Shown here one piece after another: positions 53,216 through 62,835 of a stretch of DNA of 64,000 nt (position 1 is the stretch's first letter; the number at the start of each line of letters is the position of its first letter). This stretch comes from Citrobacter amalonaticus Y19 (lineage in GTDB: Bacteria; Pseudomonadota; Gammaproteobacteria; Enterobacterales; Enterobacteriaceae). Where the stretch lies: the NCBI RefSeq assembly GCF_000981805.1, contig NZ_CP011132.1:1550001-1614000 (forward strand), given 5' to 3'. The translations under genes were made by a program, and so were the position numbers. Under the pieces are notes generated by a model, which was given only the letters and a program-made list of their open reading frames with translations, did not search any database and was not told where the DNA came from.

Positions 53216-54604
53216 ATGGCGCGACAAAATGAGAAAAATAATCGTTATCTTTTAAGTGACTGGAAGCCGGAAAATCCCGCATTTTGGGAGAATAAGGGCA
53301 AGCACATAGCACGAAGAAACCTTTGTATCTCAGTTGCTTGTCTGTTACTTGCCTTCTGTGTCTGGATGCTATTCAGCGCTGTCGCCGTCAATCTCAATAA
53401 AATTGGTTTTAATTTTACGACCGATCAACTCTTTTTATTAACCGCATTACCTTCTCTTTCTGGTGCAATATTACGCGTTCCCTACTCCTTTATGGTGCCT
53501 ATATTTGGCGGCCGTCGCTGGACGGTTTTTAGCACCGCGATACTGATTATTCCTTGCGTCTGGCTCGGCTTTGCGGTGCAAAATACCACCACCCCTTTCG
53601 AGGTATTTATCATCATTGCGCTGCTGTGTGGTTTTGCCGGCGCAAACTTTGCTTCCAGCATGGGCAACATCAGCTTCTTTTTCCCGAAAGCGAAGCAAGG
53701 CAGCGCGTTGGGGGTGAACGGAGGGCTGGGCAATCTTGGCGTCAGCGTGATGCAACTGGCTGCGCCGCTGGTGATTTTCCTGCCGATATTCGCCTTCCTC
53801 GGCGTTCAGGGCGTACCGCAACCCGATGGGTCGCTGCTTTCGCTGGCAAATGCCGCCTGGATCTGGGTGCCGCTGCTGGCGATGGCCACAATAGCCGCCT
53901 GGTTTGGCACCAATGACATCGCCAGTTCCAAAGCCTCTATCGCCTCTCAGTTGCCGGTGCTCAAGCGCTTTCATCTTTGGTTGTTGAGCCTGCTCTATCT
54001 GGCAACGTTCGGCTCATTCATCGGCTTTTCCGCTGGCTTTGCCATGCTGGCGAAGACGCAGTTTCCGGACGTGAATATCCTCAATCTGGCGTTTTTTGGC
54101 CCGTTTATCGGCGCGCTGGCGCGTTCTGCGGGCGGGGTCATCTCCGACAAGTTCGGCGGCGTGCGCGTGACGCTGATTAACTTCATCTTCATGGCGCTGT
54201 TCTCGGCCCTGCTCTTTCTGACGCTGCCCGGCTCAGGTTCCGGCAGTTTTATCGCCTTCTATCTGGTCTTTATGGGGCTTTTTTTGACCGCCGGACTGGG
54301 CAGCGGCTCTACCTTCCAGATGATTGCCGTCATCTTCCGCCAACTCACTATTTACAAGGTGAAACTGCGCGGCGGCAGCGACGAACAGGCGCAGCGTGAA
54401 GCGGTGACCGACACCGCCGCGGCGCTGGGTTTTATTTCCGCGATTGGTGCCGTCGGCGGCTTCTTCATTCCTAAAGCTTTCGGCAGTTCGCTGGCGATGA
54501 CCGGTTCCCCCGTCGGCGCCATGAAAATCTTTCTGGTGTTTTACATCGTCTGCGTGCTGGTGACCTGGCTGGTCTATGGCCGCCGTAAACCACAACAAAA
54601 ATAA
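53216..54604 (+). CDS. narU: NarU, nitrate/nitrite transporter
   Basis: Inner-membrane nitrate/nitrite carrier of the NNP family (MFS), with 12 membrane segments in 462 residues. The ATG at 53216 matches E. coli NarU (MARQNEKNNRYLL against MALQNEKNSRYLL); the upstream start at 53198 adds six unrelated residues. The nitrate signatures GFAGANFASSMGNISFFFP and GLGSGSTFQM are present. It feeds nitrate to NarZYV, which follows after a REP-type repeat, and in E. coli is favoured in slow growth and stationary phase under RpoS. Confidence 0.96.
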   Translation: MARQNEKNNRYLLSDWKPENPAFWENKGKHIARRNLCISVACLLLAFCVWMLFSAVAVNLNKIGFNFTTDQLFLLTALPSLSGAILRVPYSFMVPIFGGRRWTVFSTAILIIPCVWLGFAVQNTTTPFEVFIIIALLCGFAGANFASSMGNISFFFPKAKQGSALGVNGGLGNLGVSVMQLAAPLVIFLPIFAFLGVQGVPQPDGSLLSLANAAWIWVPLLAMATIAAWFGTNDIASSKASIASQLPVLKRFHLWLLSLLYLATFGSFIGFSAGFAMLAKTQFPDVNILNLAFFGPFIGALARSAGGVISDKFGGVRVTLINFIFMALFSALLFLTLPGSGSGSFIAFYLVFMGLFLTAGLGSGSTFQMIAVIFRQLTIYKVKLRGGSDEQAQREAVTDTAAALGFISAIGAVGGFFIPKAFGSSLAMTGSPVGAMKIFLVFYIVCVLVTWLVYGRRKPQQK

Positions 54605-54615
54605 CAACAACTGAC

Positions 54616-54695
54616 GTAGGCCTGATAAGACGCCATGCGTCGCCATCAGGCAATCACGCAATGCCGGATGACGGCTTGCGCCTTATCCGGCCTAC
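54616..54695. repeat. pair of REP sequences (BIME) between narU and narZ
   Basis: Two REP-type palindromes in opposite orientation: GTAGGCCTGATAAGACG...GCCATCAGGCA (54616-54652) and TGCCGGATGACGGCTTGC...ATCCGGCCTAC (54662-54695). This is the usual extragenic BIME layout of E. coli and Salmonella. It can stabilise the narU message or bind gyrase or IHF. Confidence 0.85.
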
Positions 54696-54722
54696 AAGAC
54701 CCTATGGAGCAGGAGAAATGTC

Positions 54723-57700
54723 ATGAGTAAACTGTTGGATCGCTTCCGTTACTTTAAACAAAAGGGTGACACCTTTGCTGACGGTCACGGTCAGGTGATG
54801 CATACCAACCGGGACTGGGAAGACAGCTACCGTCAGCGCTGGCAATTTGACAAGATTGTTCGTTCGACCCACGGGGTGAACTGTACCGGCTCCTGTAGCT
54901 GGAAAATCTACGTCAAAAATGGCCTGGTGACCTGGGAAACCCAGCAAACCGACTACCCGCGTACGCGTCCGGACCTGCCCAACCATGAACCGCGCGGCTG
55001 TCCGCGCGGCGCCAGCTATTCCTGGTATCTGTACAGCGCCAACCGTCTGAAATACCCGCTGGTGCGTAAACGTCTGATTGAACTGTGGCGCGACGCCCTG
55101 GCCTCTCATACCGATCCGGTGCTGGCGTGGGATTCAATCATGAATGACCCGCAAAAGTGCCAGAGCTACAAGCAGGTGCGCGGCCGCGGCGGGTTTATTC
55201 GCTCCAACTGGAAAGAACTTAACCAGCTCATTGCCGCCGCTAACGTCTGGACGGTGAAAACGTATGGCCCGGACCGCGTCGCTGGCTTCTCGCCGATCCC
55301 GGCGATGTCGATGGTCTCTTACGCCGCCGGTACCCGTTATCTTTCCCTGCTCGGCGGCACCTGCCTGAGTTTTTACGACTGGTACTGCGACTTACCGCCA
55401 GCTTCGCCGATGACCTGGGGCGAACAGACCGACGTTCCCGAATCCGCCGACTGGTACAACTCCAGCTATATCATTGCCTGGGGCTCCAACGTACCGCAGA
55501 CACGCACGCCGGATGCCCACTTTTTTACCGAAGTCCGCTACAAAGGCACCAAAACCGTCGCCATTACCCCCGACTTCTCTGAAGTTGCCAAGCTGAGCGA
55601 TCAGTGGCTGGCGCCAAAACAAGGCACCGATAGCGCGCTGGCGATGGCGATGGGACACGTTATCTTAAAAGAATTTCACCTCGATAATCCCAGCGACTAC
55701 TTCCTCAACTACTGCCGCCGCTACACCGATATGCCGATGCTGGTATTACTGGACCCTCGCGAGGACGGCAGTTACGTGCCCGGACGGATGATGCGCGCCT
55801 CGGATCTGGTCGATGGTCTGGGTGAAAGCAATAACCCGGAGTGGAAAACCGTCGCCTGTAATAGCGCCGGGGAACTGGTGGCGCCTAACGGCTCGATCGG
55901 TTTCCGCTGGGGTGAGAAAGGCAAATGGAACCTTGAGACGCTGGCAGCAGGGTCAGAAACCGAACTGTCACTGTCGTTGCTCGGTCAGCATGACGAGGTG
56001 CTGGGCGTCGCCTTCCCCTATTTCGGCGGCAACGAAAACCCGCATTTTCGCAGCGTGAAGCAGGAACCCGTACTGGTGCGCCAGCTGCCGGTGAAGCAAC
56101 TGACGCTTGCCGATGGCAGCCGATGCCCGGTGGTCAGCGTCTACGATCTGGTGCTGGCGAACTACGGCCTCGATCGCGGTCTGGAAGATGCGTACGCAGC
56201 GACTGCGTATTCCGAGGTGAAAGCCTACACGCCAGCCTGGGCGGAACAGATAACCGGCGTGCCGCGTTTTCAGATTGAAACCATCGCCCGTGAGTTCGCC
56301 GATACGGCGCATAAGACCCACGGTCGCTCGATGATTATCCTCGGTGCCGGTGTCAACCACTGGTATCACATGGACATGAACTACCGGGGAATGATCAACA
56401 TCCTCGTCTTCTGCGGCTGTGTCGGGCAAAGCGGCGGCGGCTGGGCGCACTATGTCGGCCAGGAAAAACTGCGTCCACAGACCGGCTGGCTGCCGCTGGC
56501 TTTTGCACTCGACTGGAACCGCCCGCCGCGCCAGATGAACAGCACCTCGTTTTTCTACAATCACGCCAGCCAGTGGCGTTATGAAAAACTGACCGCCCAG
56601 GAACTGTTGTCACCGCTGGCGGATGCCTCAAAATTCACCGGTCATCTGATCGATTTCAACGTGCGCGCCGAACGCATGGGCTGGCTGCCCTCTGCGCCGC
56701 AGCTCAATCTCAATCCGCTGACAATCAAAGCCAGTGCCGAAAAGGCCGGTTTGTCGCCTGCGGAGTACACCGTTGCGGCATTGAAATCCGGCGATATTCG
56801 TTTTGCCTGCGAACAGCCGGACAGCGGCAAGAACCATCCGCGTAACCTGTTCGTCTGGCGCTCTAACCTGCTCGGTTCTTCCGGTAAAGGCCATGAGTAC
56901 ATGCTCAAGTATTTACTCGGTACCGAGAGCGGTATTCAGGGAGAAGCGCTGGGTTCCAGCGCAGGTATTCAACCAGAAGAGGTGGAATGGCAGTCTGCGG
57001 CGATCGAAGGCAAACTCGACCTGCTGGTGACGCTCGATTTCCGGATGTCGAGCACCTGTCTGTTCTCCGACGTCGTGCTGCCGACCGCCACCTGGTACGA
57101 AAAAGACGACATGAATACCTCGGATATGCATCCGTTTATTCACCCGCTGTCGGCGGCAGTGGATCCGGCGTGGGAATCGAAAAGCGACTGGGAAATCTAC
57201 AAAGGCATCGCCAACGTCTTTTCCGAGGTCTGTGTCGGTCATCTGGGACAAGAAACCGACGTGGTGCTGCAACCGTTACAGCACGATTCACCGGCCGAAC
57301 TCTCGCAGCCGTTCGACATTCAGGACTGGCGTAAAGGGGAATGCGAGCTGATCCCCGGAAAAACCGCGCCGAACATCGCCGTGGTGGAACGCGACTACCC
57401 CGCGACGTACGAGCGTTTTACCTCGCTCGGACCGTTGATGGATAAGTTGGGTAACGGCGGTAAAGGTATCTCGTGGAACACCCAGACAGAGGTCGATTTC
57501 CTCGGCAAGCTTAACTACACCAAGCGCGAAGGCCCGGCGAAAGGCCGCCCGCTGATTGAAACGGCAATCGATGCCTCGGAAGTTATCCTGGCGCTGGCGC
57601 CGGAGACCAACGGTCAGGTCGCTGTGAAGGCATGGGAAGCGCTCGGCGCGATGACCGGGCGCGAGCATACCCATCTGGCGCTCAACAAAGAAGACGAGAA

Positions 57701-58463
57701 GATTCGTTTTCGCGATATCCAGGCGCAGCCGCGCAAAATCATCTCCAGCCCGACGTGGTCTGGTCTGGAAAGTGAGCATGTCTCCTATAACGCGGGCTAT
57801 ACCAACGTTCATGAGCTGATCCCGTGGCGCACACTCTCCGGCCGTCAACAGCTGTATCAGGATCATCAGTGGATGCGCGCGTTCGGTGAAAGTCTCGTTG
57901 CCTATCGCCCGCCGATTGACACCCGCAGCGTCAGTGAGATGCGAGAAATTCCGCCCAACGGCTTCCCGGAGAAAGCGCTGAACTTCCTGACGCCGCACCA
58001 GAAATGGGGCATTCACTCCACCTATAGCGAAAACCTGCTGATGCTGACGCTGTCGCGCGGCGGGCCGATTGTCTGGATCAGTGAAACGGATGCGAAAGAG
58101 CTCGGCATTGAGGATAACGACTGGATCGAGGCCTTCAACGCCAACGGCGCCCTCACCGCCCGTGCGGTGGTCAGCCAGCGTGTGCCGCCAGGCATGACCA
58201 TGATGTACCACGCGCAGGAACGCATCATGAATATCCCCGGTTCGGAAGTCACCGGTATGCGCGGCGGGATCCACAACTCCGTCACCCGCGTATGCCCGAA
58301 ACCCACGCACATGATCGGCGGCTATGCGCAGCTTGCCTACGGTTTTAACTACTACGGCACCGTCGGCTCCAACCGCGACGAGTTCATCATGATTAGAAAA
58401 ATGAAGAATATTGACTGGCTGGATGATGAAGGTCGGGATCAGGTACAGGAGGCGAAAAAATGA
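54723..58463 (+). CDS. narZ: NarZ, nitrate reductase Z catalytic subunit
   Basis: Molybdenum bis-MGD subunit that reduces nitrate to nitrite on the cytoplasmic side. It is 1246 residues, the E. coli length. The N-terminal [4Fe-4S] ligands lie in THGVNCTGSCSW (His and two Cys) and EPRGCPRG, and the molybdenum Asp is in FYDWYCDLPPASP. The second enzyme (narZYWV) is largely constitutive and RpoS-dependent in E. coli, unlike narGHJI; the order narU-narZYWV matches. Start ATG with a GGAG site. The end overlaps narY by four bases. Confidence 0.96.
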   Translation: MSKLLDRFRYFKQKGDTFADGHGQVMHTNRDWEDSYRQRWQFDKIVRSTHGVNCTGSCSWKIYVKNGLVTWETQQTDYPRTRPDLPNHEPRGCPRGASYSWYLYSANRLKYPLVRKRLIELWRDALASHTDPVLAWDSIMNDPQKCQSYKQVRGRGGFIRSNWKELNQLIAAANVWTVKTYGPDRVAGFSPIPAMSMVSYAAGTRYLSLLGGTCLSFYDWYCDLPPASPMTWGEQTDVPESADWYNSSYIIAWGSNVPQTRTPDAHFFTEVRYKGTKTVAITPDFSEVAKLSDQWLAPKQGTDSALAMAMGHVILKEFHLDNPSDYFLNYCRRYTDMPMLVLLDPREDGSYVPGRMMRASDLVDGLGESNNPEWKTVACNSAGELVAPNGSIGFRWGEKGKWNLETLAAGSETELSLSLLGQHDEVLGVAFPYFGGNENPHFRSVKQEPVLVRQLPVKQLTLADGSRCPVVSVYDLVLANYGLDRGLEDAYAATAYSEVKAYTPAWAEQITGVPRFQIETIAREFADTAHKTHGRSMIILGAGVNHWYHMDMNYRGMINILVFCGCVGQSGGGWAHYVGQEKLRPQTGWLPLAFALDWNRPPRQMNSTSFFYNHASQWRYEKLTAQELLSPLADASKFTGHLIDFNVRAERMGWLPSAPQLNLNPLTIKASAEKAGLSPAEYTVAALKSGDIRFACEQPDSGKNHPRNLFVWRSNLLGSSGKGHEYMLKYLLGTESGIQGEALGSSAGIQPEEVEWQSAAIEGKLDLLVTLDFRMSSTCLFSDVVLPTATWYEKDDMNTSDMHPFIHPLSAAVDPAWESKSDWEIYKGIANVFSEVCVGHLGQETDVVLQPLQHDSPAELSQPFDIQDWRKGECELIPGKTAPNIAVVERDYPATYERFTSLGPLMDKLGNGGKGISWNTQTEVDFLGKLNYTKREGPAKGRPLIETAIDASEVILALAPETNGQVAVKAWEALGAMTGREHTHLALNKEDEKIRFRDIQAQPRKIISSPTWSGLESEHVSYNAGYTNVHELIPWRTLSGRQQLYQDHQWMRAFGESLVAYRPPIDTRSVSEMREIPPNGFPEKALNFLTPHQKWGIHSTYSENLLMLTLSRGGPIVWISETDAKELGIEDNDWIEAFNANGALTARAVVSQRVPPGMTMMYHAQERIMNIPGSEVTGMRGGIHNSVTRVCPKPTHMIGGYAQLAYGFNYYGTVGSNRDEFIMIRKMKNIDWLDDEGRDQVQEAKK

Positions 58464-60004
58464 AGATACGCTCACAGGTTGGCATGGTACTGAACCTCGA
58501 TAAATGCATTGGTTGTCACACCTGCTCCGTCACCTGTAAAAACGTCTGGACCGGACGTGAAGGGATGGAGTACGCGTGGTTTAACAACGTCGAGACGAAA
58601 CCCGGCATCGGCTATCCGAAAAACTGGGAAGATCAGGAGGAGTGGCAAGGCGGTTGGGTGCGTGACGTGAATGGCAAGATCAGACCGCGTCTGGGTGGCA
58701 AGATGGGCGTCATCACTAAAATCTTCGCCAACCCGGTCATTCCGCAAATCGATGATTACTACGAGCCGTTCACCTACGACTATCAGCATCTGCACAGCGC
58801 GCCGGTAGGAAAACATGTGCCCACCGCCCGTCCCCGTTCGCTGATTGACGGCAAGCGGATGGACAAAATCATCTGGGGGCCGAACTGGGAAGAGTTGCTC
58901 GGCGGCGAATTTGAAAAGCGCGCCCGTGACCGTAACTTCGACAAGATCCAGAAGGAGATGTACGGCCAGTTTGAAAATACCTTCATGATGTATCTGCCGC
59001 GCCTGTGCGAACACTGCCTGAACCCAAGCTGTGTCGCCACCTGTCCGAGCGGCGCCATCTACAAGCGTGAAGAGGACGGCATTGTGCTTATCGATCAGGA
59101 TAAGTGCCGAGGCTGGCGTTTGTGCATCAGCGGTTGCCCGTACAAAAAAATCTACTTCAACTGGAAAAGCGGCAAATCAGAGAAATGCATTTTCTGTTAT
59201 CCGCGCATCGAATCCGGTCAGCCGACGGTCTGTTCGGAAACCTGCGTTGGCCGTATCCGCTATCTTGGCGTACTGCTCTACGATGCGGATCGCATTGAAG
59301 AAGCGGCCAGCACTGAGCATGAAACCGATCTCTATGAGCGTCAGTGCGACGTGTTTCTGAACCCGCATGACCCGGCGGTAATTGAAGAAGCGCTGAAACA
59401 GGGGATCCCGCAAAACGTTATCGACGCGGCGCAGCGATCGCCGGTCTACAAAATGGCGATGGACTGGAAGCTGGCGCTGCCGCTGCATCCGGAATACCGC
59501 ACGCTGCCAATGGTCTGGTACGTGCCGCCGCTGTCGCCGATTCAGTCCTACGCCGATGCGGGCGGACTGCCCAAAAGCGACGGCGTGTTGCCGGCAATCG
59601 AAAGCCTGCGTATCCCGGTGCAGTATCTCGCCAACATGCTGAGCGCTGGCGACACCGGGCCGGTGCTGCGTGCGCTGAAGCGCATGATGGCCATGCGCCA
59701 CTATATGCGTTCGCAAACCGTGGAAGGCGTCACCGATACCCGCGCGATTGACGAAGTGGGTTTAAGCGTTGAACAGATTGAAGAGATGTATCGCTACCTG
59801 GCGATTGCCAACTACGAAGACCGCTTTGTGATCCCGACCAGCCACCGTGAAATGGCGCACGATGCCTTCCCGGAGAAAAACGGCTGCGGCTTCTCCTTCG
59901 GCGACGGGTGCCACGGTTCCGATACTAAATTCAACCTGTTCAACAGCAGTCGCATTGACGCCATCAATATCACCGAAGTGCGTGACAAGGCGGAGGGTGA
60001 ATAA
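58460..60004 (+). CDS. narY: NarY, nitrate reductase Z iron-sulphur subunit
   Basis: Beta subunit of 514 residues that carries three [4Fe-4S] and one [3Fe-4S] clusters. Cysteine groups read CIGCHTCSVTC, CEHCLNPSCVATC, CRGWRLCISGC (the Trp in place of Cys marks the 3Fe cluster) and CIFCYPRIESGQPTVCSETC. It sits between NarZ and NarV in the complex. The start overlaps the narZ stop (ATGA) and the narW ATG begins at its last base, so the operon is tightly coupled. Confidence 0.96.
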   Translation: MKIRSQVGMVLNLDKCIGCHTCSVTCKNVWTGREGMEYAWFNNVETKPGIGYPKNWEDQEEWQGGWVRDVNGKIRPRLGGKMGVITKIFANPVIPQIDDYYEPFTYDYQHLHSAPVGKHVPTARPRSLIDGKRMDKIIWGPNWEELLGGEFEKRARDRNFDKIQKEMYGQFENTFMMYLPRLCEHCLNPSCVATCPSGAIYKREEDGIVLIDQDKCRGWRLCISGCPYKKIYFNWKSGKSEKCIFCYPRIESGQPTVCSETCVGRIRYLGVLLYDADRIEEAASTEHETDLYERQCDVFLNPHDPAVIEEALKQGIPQNVIDAAQRSPVYKMAMDWKLALPLHPEYRTLPMVWYVPPLSPIQSYADAGGLPKSDGVLPAIESLRIPVQYLANMLSAGDTGPVLRALKRMMAMRHYMRSQTVEGVTDTRAIDEVGLSVEQIEEMYRYLAIANYEDRFVIPTSHREMAHDAFPEKNGCGFSFGDGCHGSDTKFNLFNSSRIDAINITEVRDKAEGE

Positions 60005-60699
60005 TGCAAATCCTCAAGGTGATTGGCCTGCTGATGGAGTATCCGGATGAGTGGCTGTGGGCGTGTAAGGACGACGCGCTGGCGCTGGTGCGCCAGGATG
60101 CGCCGATGCTCACCGACTTCACGGAATCCCTGCTCAGCGCGCCGCTGCTCGATAAACAGGCCGAATGGTGCGAAGTGTTTGACCGTGGGCGCGCCACCTC
60201 GCTACTGCTGTTCGAGCACGTTCATGCGGAGTCCCGCGATCGCGGTCAGGCGATGGTGGATCTGTTGGCGCAGTACGAGAAGGTGGGATTGCAGCTCGAC
60301 TGTCGTGAGCTGCCGGACCATCTGCCGCTGTATCTGGAATACCTGAGCGTGCTGCCGGAAGCGGAAGCCCGCGAAGGCTTGCAGAACGTTGCGCCGATTC
60401 TGGCCCTGCTGGGTGGACGTTTAAAGCAGCGTGACACGCCGTGGTATCAGCTATTCGATGCCCTGCTGTCACTGTCGGGCAGTCCTCTTTCAAGTGACAG
60501 TGTCACGAAGCAGGTGGGCACTGAAACGCGTGATGATACCCGTCAGGCGCTGGATGCCGTCTGGGAAGAAGAACAGGTGAAATTTATCGAAGATAACGCC
60601 ACGGCCTGTGACAGTTCGCCATTACAGCAATATCAACGACGCTTTAGCCAGGACGTGGCGCCGCAGTACGTCGACGTCAGCGCGGGAGGCCCGAAATGA
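60004..60699 (+). CDS. narW: NarW, nitrate reductase Z assembly chaperone
   Basis: NarJ-type private chaperone, 231 residues, of the all-helical TorD/NarJ family. It inserts the molybdenum cofactor into NarZ before membrane attachment and is not part of the final enzyme. The start MQILKVIGLLMEYPDEWLW is as in E. coli. It overlaps narY by one base at its start and narV by four at its end. Confidence 0.95.
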   Translation: MQILKVIGLLMEYPDEWLWACKDDALALVRQDAPMLTDFTESLLSAPLLDKQAEWCEVFDRGRATSLLLFEHVHAESRDRGQAMVDLLAQYEKVGLQLDCRELPDHLPLYLEYLSVLPEAEAREGLQNVAPILALLGGRLKQRDTPWYQLFDALLSLSGSPLSSDSVTKQVGTETRDDTRQALDAVWEEEQVKFIEDNATACDSSPLQQYQRRFSQDVAPQYVDVSAGGPK

Positions 60700-61376
60700 T
60701 ACAGTTCCTGAACGTCTTTTTTTACGACATCTACCCCTATCTGTGCGGGACGGTTTTTATCCTCGGCAGCTGGTTGCGCTATGACTACGGGCAGTACACC
60801 TGGCGGGCGTCCTCCAGTCAGATGCTGGACAAACGCGGGATGGTCCTGTGGTCGAATCTGTTCCACATCGGCATTCTGGGGATCTTCTTTGGTCACCTGT
60901 TCGGGATGTTAACCCCGCACTGGATGTACGCCTGGTTCCTGCCGGTTGCGGTGAAACAGCAGATGGCGATGATTGCGGGCGGGATCTGCGGCGTGCTGAC
61001 GCTGGTCGGCGGCGCCGGGTTGCTGGTGCGTCGTCTGACCAATCCCCGCATCCGGGCCACCTCGTCCACGGCGGATATTCTGATCCTCTGCATTCTGCTG
61101 ATTCAGTGCATTCTGGGCTTAAGCACGATACCGTTCTCCGCACAGCACCCGGACGGCAGTGAAATGTTAAAACTGGTGGAATGGGCGCAGTCGGTTGTGA
61201 CCTTCCGTGGCGGGGCTTCCGCTCACCTGGACGGCGTCGCGATTATCTTCCGCGTACACCTGGTGCTGGGGATGACCATCTTCCTGCTCTTCCCGTTTAC
61301 CCGCCTGGTTCACGTCTGGAGCGCGCCGTTTGAGTACTTCAGTCGTCGCTACCAGATCGTGCGTTCCCGTCGATAA
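60696..61376 (+). CDS. narV: NarV, nitrate reductase Z cytochrome b subunit
   Basis: Inner-membrane gamma subunit, 226 residues, with five membrane segments and two haems b; takes electrons from quinol and anchors NarZY. Histidines in HIGILGIFFGHLFGM and RVHLVLGM, the last before LFPFTRLVHVW, match the haem ligands. Last gene of the operon, ending in RYQIVRSRR, followed by a hairpin. Confidence 0.95.
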   Translation: MIQFLNVFFYDIYPYLCGTVFILGSWLRYDYGQYTWRASSSQMLDKRGMVLWSNLFHIGILGIFFGHLFGMLTPHWMYAWFLPVAVKQQMAMIAGGICGVLTLVGGAGLLVRRLTNPRIRATSSTADILILCILLIQCILGLSTIPFSAQHPDGSEMLKLVEWAQSVVTFRGGASAHLDGVAIIFRVHLVLGMTIFLLFPFTRLVHVWSAPFEYFSRRYQIVRSRR

Positions 61377-61383
61377 CCCGCCA

Positions 61384-61407
61384 GCCCGGTAGAGCAATCT
61401 GCCGGGC
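61384..61407 (+). terminator. terminator of narZYWV
   Basis: Stem GCCCGG-AGA / TCT-CCGGGC with a GCAA loop and one internal mismatch, directly after narV, with GATTGTTCG following. Confidence 0.75.
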
Positions 61408-61504
61408 GATTGTTCGTTTCAGCCGAAAAGCGTGTTCATCCCGGTGGCATCGCCATCCGATACGCTGCACGTTATGATGCTTCTCCAGCTCAAGGAGAAT
61501 GATA

Positions 61505-62398
61505 ATGAAACCACAGGTTTACCACGTTGACGCCTTCACCAGAACTCCTTTTCGCGGCAATTCCGCCGGTGTTGTCCTGCATGCTGACGGCCTTAGCGAC
61601 GCCCAGATGCAACTGATTGCCCGCGAATTGCGTCACTCCGAAACGGCCTTTTTGCTGCGAAGCGACGACAGCGATGTGCGCATTCGCTACTTTACTCCGA
61701 CGGTCGAAGTGCCGATTTGCGGACACGCCACCGTCGCGGCACACTATGTCCGTTCCACGGTACTGGGACTGGGCGATACCACGGTATGGCAAACCTCGCT
61801 GGCGGGACGTCACCGGGTTGAGATCCGCCACGAGTGCGACGATTATCGTATCTCGCTGGAACAAGGCACGCCCTCCTTCGATGCGCCGCTCGAAGGCGAC
61901 ATCCGCGCCGCCATTCTTCGTGCGTTACACCTGAGTGAAGACGCGATGCTGCCGGGTTTGCCGATTCAGGTTGCCTCGACCGGTCATTCTAAAGTGATGA
62001 TCCCGCTGAAGCCTGAGGTCAATATTGACGCCCTCGCCCCCGACCTTTCTGCGCTTTGCGCCATCAGTCAGCAAATTGGCTGCAACGGTTTTTTCCCTTT
62101 CCAGATCCGTCCGGGCAAAAATGAAACTGATGGACGTATGTTCTCCCCGGCAATTGGTATTGTGGAAGATCCGGTGACGGGCAATGCCAATGGTCCAATG
62201 GGCGCCTGGCTAGCGCATCATCATTTATTACAACATGACGGGAAATTACTGCGGGTGAAAGGCCATCAGGGACGGGCATTAGGCCGCGATGGCATCGTTG
62301 ATATTGACGTGATGATTCAGGATAACCAACCGGTGAAAGTCACGATATCCGGCAACGCGGTGATCCTGTTTCACGCGCAATGGGCGGTCGATTTTTAA
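61505..62398 (+). CDS. yddE: YddE, PhzF-family isomerase-like protein
   Basis: A 297-residue protein of the PhzF/diaminopimelate epimerase fold, two similar halves. In other members the fold catalyses isomerisation; the substrate of YddE is unknown. The catalytic Glu46 lies in HSETAFLL, and the second half has GIVEDPVTGNANGPMGAW, a conserved active-site block. The ATG at 61505 gives the E. coli start MKPQVYHVDAF with AAGGAG 7 bases upstream; an ATG at 61499 is too close to that site. Same place next to narV as in E. coli. Confidence 0.94.
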   Translation: MKPQVYHVDAFTRTPFRGNSAGVVLHADGLSDAQMQLIARELRHSETAFLLRSDDSDVRIRYFTPTVEVPICGHATVAAHYVRSTVLGLGDTTVWQTSLAGRHRVEIRHECDDYRISLEQGTPSFDAPLEGDIRAAILRALHLSEDAMLPGLPIQVASTGHSKVMIPLKPEVNIDALAPDLSALCAISQQIGCNGFFPFQIRPGKNETDGRMFSPAIGIVEDPVTGNANGPMGAWLAHHHLLQHDGKLLRVKGHQGRALGRDGIVDIDVMIQDNQPVKVTISGNAVILFHAQWAVDF

Positions 62399-62402
62399 AA
62401 GC

Positions 62403-62431
62403 CGCCCGGTAAAGATTCTCCTTACCGGGCG
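62403..62431 (+). terminator. terminator of yddE
   Basis: 10-bp stem CGCCCGGTAA / TTACCGGGCG followed by ACTTTATTTTTC, five bases after the stop. Another of the GCCCGGTA hairpins. Confidence 0.88.
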
Positions 62432-62835
62432 ACTTTATTTTTCTTTCTTATGCTTGCTATTTTAAATCTCTTCTTAAACGTTCTTAATTAATCTTAAATT
62501 TGAGTTAAGAAATTAAATTCGTTAAAAATCATAAAGATAAATCACCACCTTTATCTTACCCTATAACCCAATTCAATGAATAATTAAAATTATTTAATCT
62601 GTAAGTACTTATTTTTATTCATCATCAATCGATTTATTTAGTTACGTAAGATCAATTCATTTGTTATTTCTTAAGCAACATGAAAAATAACTCATTATCA
62701 CACGACGTGAACCACGGAAAGGATTCGTCAGCTATGGCAAAAATGAAATAACTCTCTTTTAGTTTTGAAAACAAAGAACGCAGCACGGTAAATATAATAT
62801 ATTACGGACTGCATTTGTCTATTAAAAATGCGAAT
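62432..62835 (+). other. AT-rich regulatory region upstream of third autotransporter
   Basis: 404 bases with no supported gene. TCTTAA occurs three times exactly 10 bp apart (62472, 62482, 62492), with an inverted copy TTAAGA at 62505-62510. The rest is strongly AT-rich with A-tracts, as in H-NS-silenced surface genes. A five-codon ORF (MAKMK) near 62734 is probably meaningless. Confidence 0.5.

Noticed and set aside
57288..58475. 395-residue ORF antisense to narZ
   Set aside because: A shadow of the strong narZ reading frame; low complexity in Arg/His/Gly and no start signal.
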